Origin: VAZQ01 sp035693615
GTDB taxonomy: Bacteria; Pseudomonadota; Alphaproteobacteria; Rhizobiales; Xanthobacteraceae
DNA: 31,628 nucleotides
Direction: 5' to 3'
Assembly: GCA_035693615.1 (NCBI GenBank)
Contig: DASSGH010000069.1
Span: 1 to 31,628 of the forward strand
Shown: one piece after another, positions 22,647 through 31,367 of the stretch
Numbering within the stretch: the first letter of the stretch is position 1
Layout of the letters: every line of letters begins with the position of its first letter
The notes under the pieces: model-generated
What the model saw: the letters and a program-made list of their open reading frames with translations, nothing else
The model's database searches: none
Told to the model about the DNA's origin: nothing
Translations under genes and position numbers: made by a program

Positions 22647-24800
22647 ATGGCAGAACGCTCGTTCAAAAGCGAGGTGGCAAAGCTCCGGCTCGGCGCCGGC
22701 CAAGAGTTCCGCGGCGAGGGAATTCTCGCCGTCACCAAGGCATTGCTGCAGTCGGGTGTGTCCTACGTCTCCGGCTACCAGGGTGCGCCGATCTCCCACC
22801 TCGTCGACGTGCTCGCCGATGCCGATGACGTGCTGCGCGAGCTCGGCATTCGCTTCGAGGCGAGCGCCAATGAGGCGGCTGCCGCCGCAGCGCTGGCGGC
22901 GTCGATCAATTATCCCCTGCGCGGCGCCGCGACCTTCAAATCGACGGTGGGCACCAATGTCGCTTCCGACGCGCTCGCCAATCTCGCCTCGAGCGGGGTA
23001 ACCGGCGGCGCGCTGATCATTGTCGGTGAGGACTACGGCGAAGGCTCCTCGATCATGCAGGAGCGCAGCCACGCCTTTGCCATGAAATCGCAGATCTGGT
23101 TGCTCGATCCCCGCCCGAACCTGCCGTCGATCGTGCGGGCGGTGGAGGCCGGCTTCGAGCTGTCGGAGGCCTCCAACACGCCGGTAATGCTGGAGCTTCG
23201 CATCCGCGCCTGCCACGTCTACGGCAGCTTCGTCACGCGCGACAATGCGCGGGCCGCGTTCACGCTCAGAGACGCGCTCGAGAACCCCGCGCGTGATGCG
23301 AACCGCATCGTGCTGCCGCCGGCGAGCTACCTGCAGGAGCGGGAAAAGGTCGAGAAACGCTGGCCCGCCGCCGTGCGTTTCATCGAGCAGCACAAGCTCA
23401 ACGAGGTGTTCAAGGGTGATGCTGACGACATCGGTATCGTCATGCAGGGCGGCATGTACAACACCGTGTTGCGTTCCCTCGAAATCCTTGGCCTCGCCGA
23501 CGTGTTCGGCGCAAGCCGCGTCCCGCTCTACGTGCTCAACGTGACCTATCCCCTGATCGACACCGAGCTCGTCGGTTTCTGCGCGGGGAAGAAAGCCGTT
23601 CTCATCATCGAGGAGGGCCAACCGGAATTCATCGAGCAGGCGGTGAACACCATCCTGCGCCGCGCCGATGTGGCGACGCGGGTCGAGGGCAAGAGCATGC
23701 TGCCGATGGCCGGAGAATATACCGGCGCAGTCATCAAGGAGGGTCTGCGCAAGTTCATCACCGCCTACCGGCCGGATCTGCTCGCCGAAGGCCGCGCCGG
23801 CGCCGCATTACGCGCTGCGGATGATCGCGTGGCCAAGGCGAAGCACAGCGTCGCCGGACAAGTGCACGGCCGTCCGCCGTCGTTTTGCACCGGCTGTCCC
23901 GAGCGGCCAATCTTCGCCGCCATGAAGCTCGTCGAGCGCGAGCTCGGGCCACATCACGTGAGCTGTGACATCGGCTGCCATCTGTTCTCGATCCTGCCGC
24001 CGTTCAACCTGGGCAACTCGACCATGGGCTACGGCCTGGGCGGCGCCGGCGCCAGCGCGTTCAACACGGCGGGTGGGAGGCGAGCCATCGCGCTCGTCGG
24101 CGACGGCGGGTTCTGGCACAACGGCCTCGCCTCGAGCGTCGGCAACGCCGTCTTCAACAAGAGCGACAACGTGCTGATCGTAGTCGACAACGGCTACGCA
24201 GCGGCGACCGGCGGGCAGGACGTGCCCTCCTCCGCCGCCGACAATGCCTTGCGCGCCACCAAGAACCCGATCGAGAAGGCAGTGCGCGGCGTCGGCGTCG
24301 ACTGGGTGCGCACGATCACGCGCACTTATGACGTCGGCAGGATGCGCGATGCGCTCAAGGAGGCGCTCACCACCGCGGTCAAAGGGCCGAAGGTCATCAT
24401 CGCCCAGTCGGAATGCATGCTCAACAAAGAGCGCCGCGTGCGGCCGCTGATGCGCAAGCGCCTGCAGGGCGGCGAGCGCGTGGTACGCGAGCGCTTCGGT
24501 GTCGATCCCGATACCTGCACCGGCGATCACTCCTGTATTCGGCTGTCGGGATGCCCCTCCCTCACGCTCGCGCCCAACCCCGACCCGCTGCGGCGCGAGC
24601 CGGTGACCAAGGTGATCAATTCCTGCGTCGGCTGCGGATTGTGCGGGGAGGTGGCGCATGCGGCGGTGCTTTGCCCCTCGTTCTACCGCGCATCGATCAT
24701 CGCCAATCCCACGGCGTGGGACCGGCTCAAGCACAAAGTACGCAGCGCCGTGATCGGCGCCCTGCAACGCCGCATTGACGCGCACCTCGCCGCGGCGTGA
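22647..24800 (+). CDS. iorA: Indolepyruvate:ferredoxin oxidoreductase alpha subunit-like (TPP enzyme)
   Basis: This 717-residue IorA-type protein has an N-terminal pyruvate:ferredoxin-oxidoreductase pyrimidine-binding domain (about 15-200, with GYQGAPISHLVDVL), a transketolase-C-like domain (about 270-370), and a thiamine-diphosphate domain with FCTGCPERP and GDGGFWHNGLASSVGN. A C-terminal ferredoxin region starts at about 620. The second cluster motif is CVGCGLCG plus a later CP (Cys660, 663, 666, 676). The first reads C-T-G-D-H-S-C-x(5)-C-P (Cys624, 630, 636), with Asp627 where a cysteine is usual. It decarboxylates aryl-2-oxoacids to aryl-acetyl-CoA with ferredoxin reduction. GTGA overlap couples it to the next gene. 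Confidence 0.88.
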   Translation: MAERSFKSEVAKLRLGAGQEFRGEGILAVTKALLQSGVSYVSGYQGAPISHLVDVLADADDVLRELGIRFEASANEAAAAAALAASINYPLRGAATFKSTVGTNVASDALANLASSGVTGGALIIVGEDYGEGSSIMQERSHAFAMKSQIWLLDPRPNLPSIVRAVEAGFELSEASNTPVMLELRIRACHVYGSFVTRDNARAAFTLRDALENPARDANRIVLPPASYLQEREKVEKRWPAAVRFIEQHKLNEVFKGDADDIGIVMQGGMYNTVLRSLEILGLADVFGASRVPLYVLNVTYPLIDTELVGFCAGKKAVLIIEEGQPEFIEQAVNTILRRADVATRVEGKSMLPMAGEYTGAVIKEGLRKFITAYRPDLLAEGRAGAALRAADDRVAKAKHSVAGQVHGRPPSFCTGCPERPIFAAMKLVERELGPHHVSCDIGCHLFSILPPFNLGNSTMGYGLGGAGASAFNTAGGRRAIALVGDGGFWHNGLASSVGNAVFNKSDNVLIVVDNGYAAATGGQDVPSSAADNALRATKNPIEKAVRGVGVDWVRTITRTYDVGRMRDALKEALTTAVKGPKVIIAQSECMLNKERRVRPLMRKRLQGGERVVRERFGVDPDTCTGDHSCIRLSGCPSLTLAPNPDPLRREPVTKVINSCVGCGLCGEVAHAAVLCPSFYRASIIANPTAWDRLKHKVRSAVIGALQRRIDAHLAAA

Positions 24801-26353
24801 CGAGCGAGATGAACGCCCGAGCGCAGTCGCCGCGTCCGATCACCATCGCCGTGGTTGCGCTGGGCGGCGAGGGCGGCGGCGTGCTGGCGGACTGGATCGT
24901 CGATCTCGCCCAGCACGGCGGCTATCTGGCGCAGGCGACCTCGGTCCCCGGCGTCGCCCAGCGCACCGGCGCGACCGTGTATTACGTCGAATTGTTCGCG
25001 AAGGCGGCGGCGGATGCGGCCGGGCGCGAGCCGGTGCTGGCGCTGATGCCGGTGCCGGGCGACGTCGATATCGTGCTCGCTTCCGAACTGATGGAGGCCG
25101 CGCGCGCGGTGGAGCGCGGCTTCGTAACGCCGGACAAAACGCTGCTCATCGCCTCTACCCATCGCGTCTTCGCCATGACCGAGAAGATCGCGCTCGCCGA
25201 CGGCCGCGCGGACGCGGCGGCGCTGCTGGCTGCCTGCCGCGAGGCGGCGCGCGAACTACGCGCCTTCGATATGGCGGCGCTGGCGGAGGCGACCGGCAGC
25301 GTCCTGAGCGCGGTGCTGTTCGGCGCGCTGGCGGGTTCGAGCGCGCTTCCCTTTCCGCGTCCGGCCTTCGAGGCGGCGATCCGGCGAGGTCAGGTCGGGG
25401 TCGAGCGCAGCCTCGCCGCCTTTGCCGCGGGTTTCGAAACGGCGCGCCCCGGCGAAGCCCCTCTCCCCGTACCCACTTTGATGGATGATCCCGCGCGGGC
25501 CGCGCCGGCCGCGATCCGCGACCTCATGGAGAGCACCGCGCGCGAGTTCAGCGGCGAGGCGGGTGCGGTGGTGCTTGCCGGGATCGAACGGCTCACCGAC
25601 TATCAGGATCCAGCCTACGCGCGAGAATTTTTGGCGCGGCTCGCGCCCTTTAAGGAGATCGAGCGCGAGCGCCGCGCCGGCTCGGGTGCCCTGCTCGCGG
25701 AGACCGCGCGCCAACTCGCGCTCGCGATGACCTACGAGGACACGGTTCGCGTCGCGGAGCTCAAGATCCGCTCGAGCCGCTTCGCGCGCGTGCGCGAGGA
25801 AATCCGACTGGAGGACGGGCAGATTTTCGAGATTGCCGAGTTTTTTCATCCCCGGACGCAGGAGATCGCCGACACGCTTCCGGCTCCCCTCGGCAATTGG
25901 CTCATGCGCACGCCATGGGCGCGCCGCCTCGTCGACCGGGCAACGCGCAAGGGCAAGGTCGTCAAGACGACCTCCGTCGGCGGGTTCCTGCTGCTCTACG
26001 CGCTGGCGAAGCTCAAGCGGCTGCGCCGGCGCTCGCTGCGCTTTAACGCCGAGCAGACGGGGCTGGCGAAGTGGCTCGACCTCGTGGCGGCGACAGCGCG
26101 CGTCGACTATCCGTTCGCCGTGCAAGTTGCGCGCATGCGCGGCCTGGTGAAGGGCTACGGCGACACCCACGCGCGCGGTCAGGCCAAGTTCGGCACGCTC
26201 GCCGCGCTGATTCCGCGCTTGCGCGGGCGAAGCGATGCCGCGGCAAAGCTGGACGCTTTGATCAAGGCCGCGCTCGCCGACGAGGACGGGCAAGCTTTGG
26301 ACAATGCGATCGCCGAACTGGGTGCGGCGGAGCCGGCGAGCGCGAGCGGCTAG
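24797..26353 (+). CDS. Indolepyruvate oxidoreductase beta-subunit-like protein (IorB plus DUF6537-type C-terminus)
   Basis: This 518-residue protein has an N-terminal gamma/beta oxidoreductase domain (about 15-205) with the family pattern ALGGEGGGVLADWI, TSVPGVAQRTGATVYYVE and ASELMEAARA. A C-terminal region of about 300 residues (TDYQDPAYAREFLARL through the RGQAKFGTL segment) is found in the long proteobacterial IorB-like proteins and has no clear function. It starts at a GTG overlapping the alpha-subunit stop as GTGA; ATG at 24809 is the alternative. Together with the upstream gene it should form the 2-oxoacid:ferredoxin oxidoreductase. A degenerate hairpin follows its stop, and composition changes sharply after it. 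Confidence 0.86.
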   Translation: MTSEMNARAQSPRPITIAVVALGGEGGGVLADWIVDLAQHGGYLAQATSVPGVAQRTGATVYYVELFAKAAADAAGREPVLALMPVPGDVDIVLASELMEAARAVERGFVTPDKTLLIASTHRVFAMTEKIALADGRADAAALLAACREAARELRAFDMAALAEATGSVLSAVLFGALAGSSALPFPRPAFEAAIRRGQVGVERSLAAFAAGFETARPGEAPLPVPTLMDDPARAAPAAIRDLMESTAREFSGEAGAVVLAGIERLTDYQDPAYAREFLARLAPFKEIERERRAGSGALLAETARQLALAMTYEDTVRVAELKIRSSRFARVREEIRLEDGQIFEIAEFFHPRTQEIADTLPAPLGNWLMRTPWARRLVDRATRKGKVVKTTSVGGFLLLYALAKLKRLRRRSLRFNAEQTGLAKWLDLVAATARVDYPFAVQVARMRGLVKGYGDTHARGQAKFGTLAALIPRLRGRSDAAAKLDALIKAALADEDGQALDNAIAELGAAEPASASG

Positions 26354-26380
26354 TGCCTCTCCCCTTGCGGAAGAGGGCAG
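26354..26380. repeat. Degenerate hairpin after the iorB-like gene
   Basis: GCCTCTCC and GGAAGAGGGC flank a short CCTTGC loop and form an imperfect stem directly after the stop codon. It resembles the CTCTCCCC/GGGGAGAG hairpin at 6784-6829. There is no U-run; it may be a 3'-end stabiliser or weak terminator. It marks the left edge of the low-GC segment. Confidence 0.4.
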
Positions 26381-26418
26381 CGCTGCGACAGACCTAAGCA
26401 AAAAATGGAGAACGCCAA

Positions 26419-27918
26419 ATGCGGACTGCGATTAAAGCTGGTTGGATCGTTGGATATGACAACGGTGGCCATACTCTAATACGCAATGGTGCTGTTGTTT
26501 TCGAGGGAAATAGAATCATATCGGTCGGCCCCACCTTTGATGGGCCGGTAGACCGCGAAATCGATGCTGGAGATAAACTGGTATCACCGGGATTTATCGA
26601 CACCCACGTTCACTACGGACACCGCGCATCGCACCGGTTGCTCACGGATACAGGCCGACCCCTCTTCTACGGTCAGCCGTTTCTGGAGGTTACGATCCCC
26701 AAAAGAGGGAAGAAAGTTAGTGGCGACGCTCGATGGCTGGACCATGGCGAGTCGGCACCGGAAGGCGCTTTGGAGTTGAACGCTACTTACACCGTTGCCG
26801 AATTGATCCGCTGTGGCGTGACGACGTTTGCTGAGCTTGGTGCACAGGTGGCGGTGCAGGATGCGCTCCTTGAGCAAGTCAAGCGCTTTGGGTCCCGGGC
26901 CTACCTTTCCCCGGGGTACGACTCCGGTCACTGGGTTGGCGATGATCAAGGCCGCCTAGAACGGGTACATGACGAGCAACGCGGAATTTCGGGTTTCAAA
27001 ATCGCTAATGACTGGATTGCACGTCATGATGGAGCATTAAATGGACGAGTCCGAGGATTCTTAGTGCCAAGACGCGTGCAAACTACAACTCTTGATCTCC
27101 TGAAAAAAACCGTGGACGTTGCGAACGACAGCGGGCTTCCGATCGCAACGCATGCCGCCTTTAGCATCATCGAGTTTCATGAAATCGTCGCTCAATACTC
27201 CATGACTCCTATCGAGCTGTTAGACTCGATAGGAATGCTACGGTCAACACTAGCCATCGGGCACTGCAACTTTATCTCGGATAACCCGAACATGAACTAT
27301 CCAAGAAAACGCGATCTTGAGTTGTTGGGAAAGTCCGGAACGTCGATTTCACATTGTGCCATCAATATTGCTCGGCGAGCGAGAATTTTGGACAACTGGA
27401 AAAGGTATCAGGAGGCAGGCGTGAATATAGCCCTTGGCTCGGATACCTACCCGCGCGACATGATCATGAACATGCGGACTGCGTCATATATGGGTAAAGT
27501 TGCAAGCAATACTTATTTCGCAGCTACAGCTGGAGAGGTTTTCGCCGCAGCTACGTTAGGTGGCGCTCGTTCCCTTGGCCGCGACGATATAGGCCGGCTA
27601 GCACCTGGTGCGCTGGCTGACATAATTATAGTCGACCTTTCCGGCCGCGGAAGCCTACGGTTCGGACCAGTTCGAGATCCGGTGAAAAGCTTGATCGAGT
27701 GCGGCGTTGGCGACGACGTCGAGACTGTCATCATCGACGGGAAGACCGTCATGGAGAACCGGGCAATACCCGGTCTCGATATTGAGGATCTTAGAAAGCA
27801 GGCGCAAATATCGGGCGAGAAAGTATGGGCCTCGCTGCCCGAGTGGGATTTGCTCGGCCGAACCGCCGATGTTGCGTGTCCCTACTCTTACCCACTCATT
27901 CACGGCCGCGGAGCTTAA
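26419..27918 (+). CDS. Amidohydrolase, TrzA/AtzA (chlorohydrolase/deaminase) family
   Basis: This 499-residue metal-dependent hydrolase has a TIM-barrel amidohydrolase fold. The metal ligands are visible: GFIDTHVHYGH (His63, His65), ATHAAFS (His245), IGHCNFIS (His282) and LGSDTYPRD (Asp342). Small beta-domain strands at both ends are typical (RNGAVVFEGNRIISVG and ALADIIIVDLSG). The family removes amino, chloro or similar groups from N-heterocycles such as triazines, guanine and cytosine analogues, using one Zn or Fe. The exact substrate is open. ATG at 26419 has GGAG 8 bases upstream. Low GC and different codon use set it apart from flanking genes. It is paired with the binding-protein gene 6 bp downstream. 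Confidence 0.88.
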   Translation: MRTAIKAGWIVGYDNGGHTLIRNGAVVFEGNRIISVGPTFDGPVDREIDAGDKLVSPGFIDTHVHYGHRASHRLLTDTGRPLFYGQPFLEVTIPKRGKKVSGDARWLDHGESAPEGALELNATYTVAELIRCGVTTFAELGAQVAVQDALLEQVKRFGSRAYLSPGYDSGHWVGDDQGRLERVHDEQRGISGFKIANDWIARHDGALNGRVRGFLVPRRVQTTTLDLLKKTVDVANDSGLPIATHAAFSIIEFHEIVAQYSMTPIELLDSIGMLRSTLAIGHCNFISDNPNMNYPRKRDLELLGKSGTSISHCAINIARRARILDNWKRYQEAGVNIALGSDTYPRDMIMNMRTASYMGKVASNTYFAATAGEVFAAATLGGARSLGRDDIGRLAPGALADIIIVDLSGRGSLRFGPVRDPVKSLIECGVGDDVETVIIDGKTVMENRAIPGLDIEDLRKQAQISGEKVWASLPEWDLLGRTADVACPYSYPLIHGRGA

Positions 27919-27924
27919 TTGCAA

Positions 27925-28935
27925 ATGAGTCAAGAGAGGCGATCCTCCCGTATTGGTCGACATAACGCCGCGTTCAGCTGGCTCCATCGCAGCGTCCTTG
28001 CTTTGGTTGCTGGATTTGCCTTCCCCCCGCTGGCTCATGCGCAGGAAACGAATTGGCCGAGTAAGACGGTCACCGTAGTCGTAGGGTATGGCGCGGGCGG
28101 TGCTACAGATGTTATGGCTCGGATGGCGAGTAGAAAGCTGTCTGAAGATCTCAAGCAGGCGTTTGTGGTGGAAAATCGCGTCGGTGGCGCAGGTAATGTT
28201 GCTGCTACCTACGTCGCGCGCTCGGCCCCGGATGGGCATACTTTATTTTTCGCTGCTTCTCCGCAGATCGCTGCTACGCCAAAAATACAGGTTGTAGGTT
28301 ATGACCCGATAGCCGATTTCGCGCCCGTCAGTACCTTCGGGTCGGGGCCGTTTGTTCTCGTCATAAGACCCTCCATCCCGGTCAAGACAATTCCCCAATT
28401 CGTCGACTTTGCGAAGACACGAAACATTATTTATGGCTCGCCCGGGCCTGGCTCAATCACCCATCTCGTAAGCGCATTATTTCTTTCACGCGCGGGATTG
28501 GAAGGGACGCATGTCCCTTTTCGCAGCGGGGACCAAGCTCTAGTTGCGCTGCTTGGAGGACAGATCGATATGTATTTTTCCCCTATAGGCAACATCGTGC
28601 AGTACGTCGATAGCCCTCAACTAACGATTCTGGGGGCTGCCTCCGAGCATAGGATGGAGCAACTTCATGGCGTACCCACCATCGGAGAGTTTTATCCCAA
28701 TACCGTTTTTTCAGGATGGAACGGTTTTCTTGTGCCGGCGAAAACCCCGAGGACGATCGTTGAGAAGATTGCCAAGCACGTGATCTTGGCGGCCCGGGAC
28801 CCGGATAACGTGGTCCAATTGAAAAAGCTCGGTATGGAGCCTGGCGGCGAAACTCCGGACGAGTTCGCGGCACAGATCACAAGGGAGCAGCCGCAATTCG
28901 ACGAGGCCATCCGTGCGGCCCAACTAAAGCCCTAG
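27925..28935 (+). CDS. TctC/Bug-family tripartite tricarboxylate transporter binding protein (orphan)
   Basis: This 336-residue periplasmic protein has an N-terminal extension and signal peptide (about 1-39, cut after AHA before QET). It has the Bug-family core: TVVVGYGAGGATDVMAR, FVVENRVGGAGNVAATYVARSAPDGHTL, YGSPGPGSITHL and VPFRSGDQALVALLGGQID. The ATG at 27925 is used; an in-frame TTG six bases earlier would overlap the amidohydrolase region without benefit. No TctA or TctB membrane genes lie nearby, as is usual for many Bug proteins. Its pairing with the amidohydrolase suggests capture of that enzyme's substrate or product (inference). Codon use matches the amidohydrolase, not the host. 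Confidence 0.9.
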   Translation: MSQERRSSRIGRHNAAFSWLHRSVLALVAGFAFPPLAHAQETNWPSKTVTVVVGYGAGGATDVMARMASRKLSEDLKQAFVVENRVGGAGNVAATYVARSAPDGHTLFFAASPQIAATPKIQVVGYDPIADFAPVSTFGSGPFVLVIRPSIPVKTIPQFVDFAKTRNIIYGSPGPGSITHLVSALFLSRAGLEGTHVPFRSGDQALVALLGGQIDMYFSPIGNIVQYVDSPQLTILGAASEHRMEQLHGVPTIGEFYPNTVFSGWNGFLVPAKTPRTIVEKIAKHVILAARDPDNVVQLKKLGMEPGGETPDEFAAQITREQPQFDEAIRAAQLKP

Positions 28936-28989
28936 CGCCCGCCGCCGCGATGCGCGAAGCTAGCCCCCATTCGCCCCAAGGAGGCAGCC

Positions 28990-29532
28990 ATGGCTTATGA
29001 CCTCGATAAATTCGTGTCCGATTGCCGCGCCATTCTCAAGCGCGACGGCGGACGCAATGGCCGCGAGCAGGTTCGCCAAAAACTCGAGCAGCTGCTCTCG
29101 AACCGCGACTTCGTTGAGGAGTACTGCGGCGACCAGGTGCCGCGCGGCTTGAAGGTGCTTTACGAGGACCCGGAACTCGGCTTCCAGATCCTGGCCCATA
29201 TCAACGACAAGGCGCGGGTGTCGCCGCCGCACGATCACGGCGCCTCGTGGGCAATCTACGGGCAGGCGACCCACTACACCGACATGGTCGAGTGGGAACG
29301 CGAAGATAACGGCGCCGATCCCGACAAGGCCAAGCTCAAGCCGGTCAAGAAGTATCGCCTGCTGCCCGGCCATGCCGGCATCTATCAGGACGGCACCATC
29401 CATTCGATCGACTATCCGGACTATGCCCGCTTCGTGCGCGTGACCGGAACCAACCTCGACAAGATCAACCGCGTGCGCTTCGATCTCGCCTCCGGGAAAA
29501 TCGAGCAGATGACGCCGCAACAAGCGACGTGA
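28990..29532 (+). CDS. Cysteine dioxygenase-type cupin
   Basis: This 180-residue single-cupin protein resembles thiol dioxygenases. The iron ligands are His81 and His83 (SPPHDHGASWAIYG) and His138 (DGTIHSID), matching the His86/His88/His140 spacing of cysteine dioxygenase. AAGGAGG lies 6 bases before the ATG. It is followed after 18 bp by a multi-rhodanese gene, which supports a sulphur role. Thiol dioxygenases oxidise cysteine, 3-mercaptopropionate or related thiols to sulfinates with O2. Specificity here is not settled: the region between the metal ligands is charged and lacks an obvious marker for cysteine over other thiols. Confidence 0.8.
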   Translation: MAYDLDKFVSDCRAILKRDGGRNGREQVRQKLEQLLSNRDFVEEYCGDQVPRGLKVLYEDPELGFQILAHINDKARVSPPHDHGASWAIYGQATHYTDMVEWEREDNGADPDKAKLKPVKKYRLLPGHAGIYQDGTIHSIDYPDYARFVRVTGTNLDKINRVRFDLASGKIEQMTPQQAT

Positions 29533-29550
29533 GCCTGCGCGGGCTGCCGA

Positions 29551-31128
29551 ATGCAGCGACTCCATCCCGCAGCCCTGAAGGCGATGCTCGCCGACGGGGA
29601 GGAGCTGGCGCTGATCGATGTGCGCGAGGAGCTCCTCTTCTCGCAAAACCATCTGTTGTTCGCGCGCTCCCTGCCGCTGAGCCGGCTCGAGCTCACCTTC
29701 GCCGGCCTGGTCCCGCGGCGGGGCACGCGCATCGTGCTGTGCGACGACGCCGACGGGTTGGCCGAACGCGCCGCCGATATCCTTGCACGCGCCGGCTACA
29801 CCGACCTGCATGCGCTCGAGGGCGGGATCGCGGGCTGGGCACGAGCCGGTTTCGAGCTGTTCTCCGGCGTCAACGTGCCGAGCAAGGCATTCGGGGAATT
29901 CGTCGAGCACGCGAGCTCAACGCCGAGCATTTCCGCGCAAGAGCTGGAAGGCCTCATGCGCGCGCGCACCGACGTCGTCGTGCTCGACAGCCGCCCGTTC
30001 GACGAATACCACCGCGTCTCCATTCCGCGCGCCGTCAATGTGCCGGGCGCGGAGCTGGTGCTGCGCATTCGCGACCTCGCGCCTTCGGCGGACACGATGG
30101 TGGTCGTCAATTGCGCTGGCCGCACCCGCAGCATCATCGGCGCGCAGTCGCTGATCAACGCGGGAGTGCCCAACAAGGTCGTAGCGCTGCGCAACGGCAC
30201 CATGGGCTGGACGCTTGCAGGCTTTGCCTGCGAGAGCGGCAAGGCTGCGCGCGCTCCTGAGGTCTCGCACGAGGCGCTCGGCTGGGCCAAGGCCGCCGCC
30301 GAGCGCGTGGCGCGCCGGTTCGGCATCTCGCGCATCGACGCCCCGACGCTGGCGCGCTGGCGCGCCGAGGAGGCGCGCACGCTTTATCTTTTCGACGTGC
30401 GCGATCCGCACGAATACGCGGCCGGGCACGTGGCGGGCGCCGTTTCCGCTCCCGGCGGCCAGCTGGTGCAGGCAACGGACCAGTACGTCGGCACGCTCGG
30501 GGCGCGCATCGTGCTGATCGACCCGGCCGAAGTGCGCGCGGTGATGACCGCGTCTTGGCTGCGCCAGATGGGCTGGCGCGACGTTTTCGTCCTGGCAGAG
30601 GAAGGGCGCGACACCGCGCCGCCGGCGGTGCCGGTCCTGGGCGAGCCGCCGCCGCCCGAGCTGCGCGTCGATTGCGCCGGGCTCGCCGCGCTCATCGCGC
30701 GCGATGCGGCGACCGTCGTCGACCTTTCGCCGAGCCGCGACTATCTCGAGGCGCACATTCCCGGCGCCTGGTTTGCGATCCGCGCGCGCCTTGCGCGGGC
30801 ACTCGCGAACGTGCCGCTGCGTGGCACCTTGGTGCTTACGTCGGCCGACGGCGTGCTCGCCGGCCGCGCCGCGAGCGAGGCGCGGACGCTCCTCGATCTC
30901 CCCGTGCGCGCTCTCGACGGCGGCAACGCTGCCTGGCTCGACTCTGGCCGCGCGCTCACGGCCGGCGATCCGAAAATGGCGGATGAGGCGATTGACGTCT
31001 GGCTCAAGCCGTATGAGCGGCCGAGCGACCGCGCGGCCGCGATGCGCGAGTACTTGGCATGGGAGACCGATCTCCCCGCGCGCATCGCCCGCGACGGCTC
31101 CGCGAATTTCATGCAGTTTGGCGCGTAG
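29551..31128 (+). CDS. Four-domain rhodanese-related sulfurtransferase
   Basis: This 525-residue protein contains four consecutive rhodanese domains at about 1-105, 125-230, 260-355 and 370-475, then a 50-residue tail. Domains 1 and 2 have a cysteine at the active loop (Cys64 in IVLCDDADG and Cys188 in VVNCAGRTRS). Domains 3 and 4 have Asp324 (VLIDPAEV) and Ser431 (LTSADGVL) there, so they are probably non-catalytic. Each domain keeps the DVR/DSR-type strand and the GG-x-x-GW-type end. It likely moves sulfane sulphur downstream of thiol oxidation by the cupin, with inactive domains serving for binding or regulation. No good ribosome site is visible, so translation is probably coupled to the cupin. 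Confidence 0.88.
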   Translation: MQRLHPAALKAMLADGEELALIDVREELLFSQNHLLFARSLPLSRLELTFAGLVPRRGTRIVLCDDADGLAERAADILARAGYTDLHALEGGIAGWARAGFELFSGVNVPSKAFGEFVEHASSTPSISAQELEGLMRARTDVVVLDSRPFDEYHRVSIPRAVNVPGAELVLRIRDLAPSADTMVVVNCAGRTRSIIGAQSLINAGVPNKVVALRNGTMGWTLAGFACESGKAARAPEVSHEALGWAKAAAERVARRFGISRIDAPTLARWRAEEARTLYLFDVRDPHEYAAGHVAGAVSAPGGQLVQATDQYVGTLGARIVLIDPAEVRAVMTASWLRQMGWRDVFVLAEEGRDTAPPAVPVLGEPPPPELRVDCAGLAALIARDAATVVDLSPSRDYLEAHIPGAWFAIRARLARALANVPLRGTLVLTSADGVLAGRAASEARTLLDLPVRALDGGNAAWLDSGRALTAGDPKMADEAIDVWLKPYERPSDRAAAMREYLAWETDLPARIARDGSANFMQFGA

Positions 31129-31180
31129 CGCTGATTTGGTTTGCGCTCGATACGTCCATCTGCCGGAAGCGAGAGAAAGG

Positions 31181-31203
31181 GCCCCTCCTTCACAAAGGGA
31201 GGG
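31181..31203. repeat. Intergenic imperfect hairpin after the rhodanese gene
   Basis: CCCTCC and GGAGGG arms surround a loop containing TTCACAAAG. There is no U-run, so terminator function is uncertain. The rest of the 239-bp gap 31129-31367 shows no open frame with a ribosome site; the CtrA-like site is its other notable element. Confidence 0.4.
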
Positions 31204-31307
31204 AGTAGACCGAGTGGGTCGCCCGCACTGATTCCCGTTTCTCCATCCGGGCCCAGCCGTGGCGCTATGGCAACACGCGCGGGCCAAAAGCGAACCGCGC
31301 CGCATGC

Positions 31308-31323
31308 TTAACCCAACCTTAAC
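31308..31323 (+). promoter_or_regulatory. CtrA-type binding site TTAA-N7-TTAAC
   Basis: TTAACCCAACCTTAAC fits the full alphaproteobacterial CtrA consensus TTAA-N7-TTAAC exactly. It ends 44 bases before the ATG of the small gene, about where a CtrA-activated promoter would place it. It is notable in a GC-rich genome where TTAA is rare. Confidence 0.55.
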
Positions 31324-31367
31324 CCCGGCCAAGCGATGCTCGCCCGCCAACAGCGAGGAGCGGCGCG

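Larger units (their letters stand above)
26401..28935. other. Low-GC segment with foreign composition
   Basis: The two genes here use AT-ending codons freely, unlike every neighbour. Sampled lines of 60 bases give 25 GC (26461-26520) and 26 GC (27481-27540), against 43 in the iorB-like gene (25381-25440). Composition rises again toward 28935. No IS, integrase, tRNA or flanking repeat is visible. Recent horizontal acquisition is the simplest reading. Confidence 0.75.
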
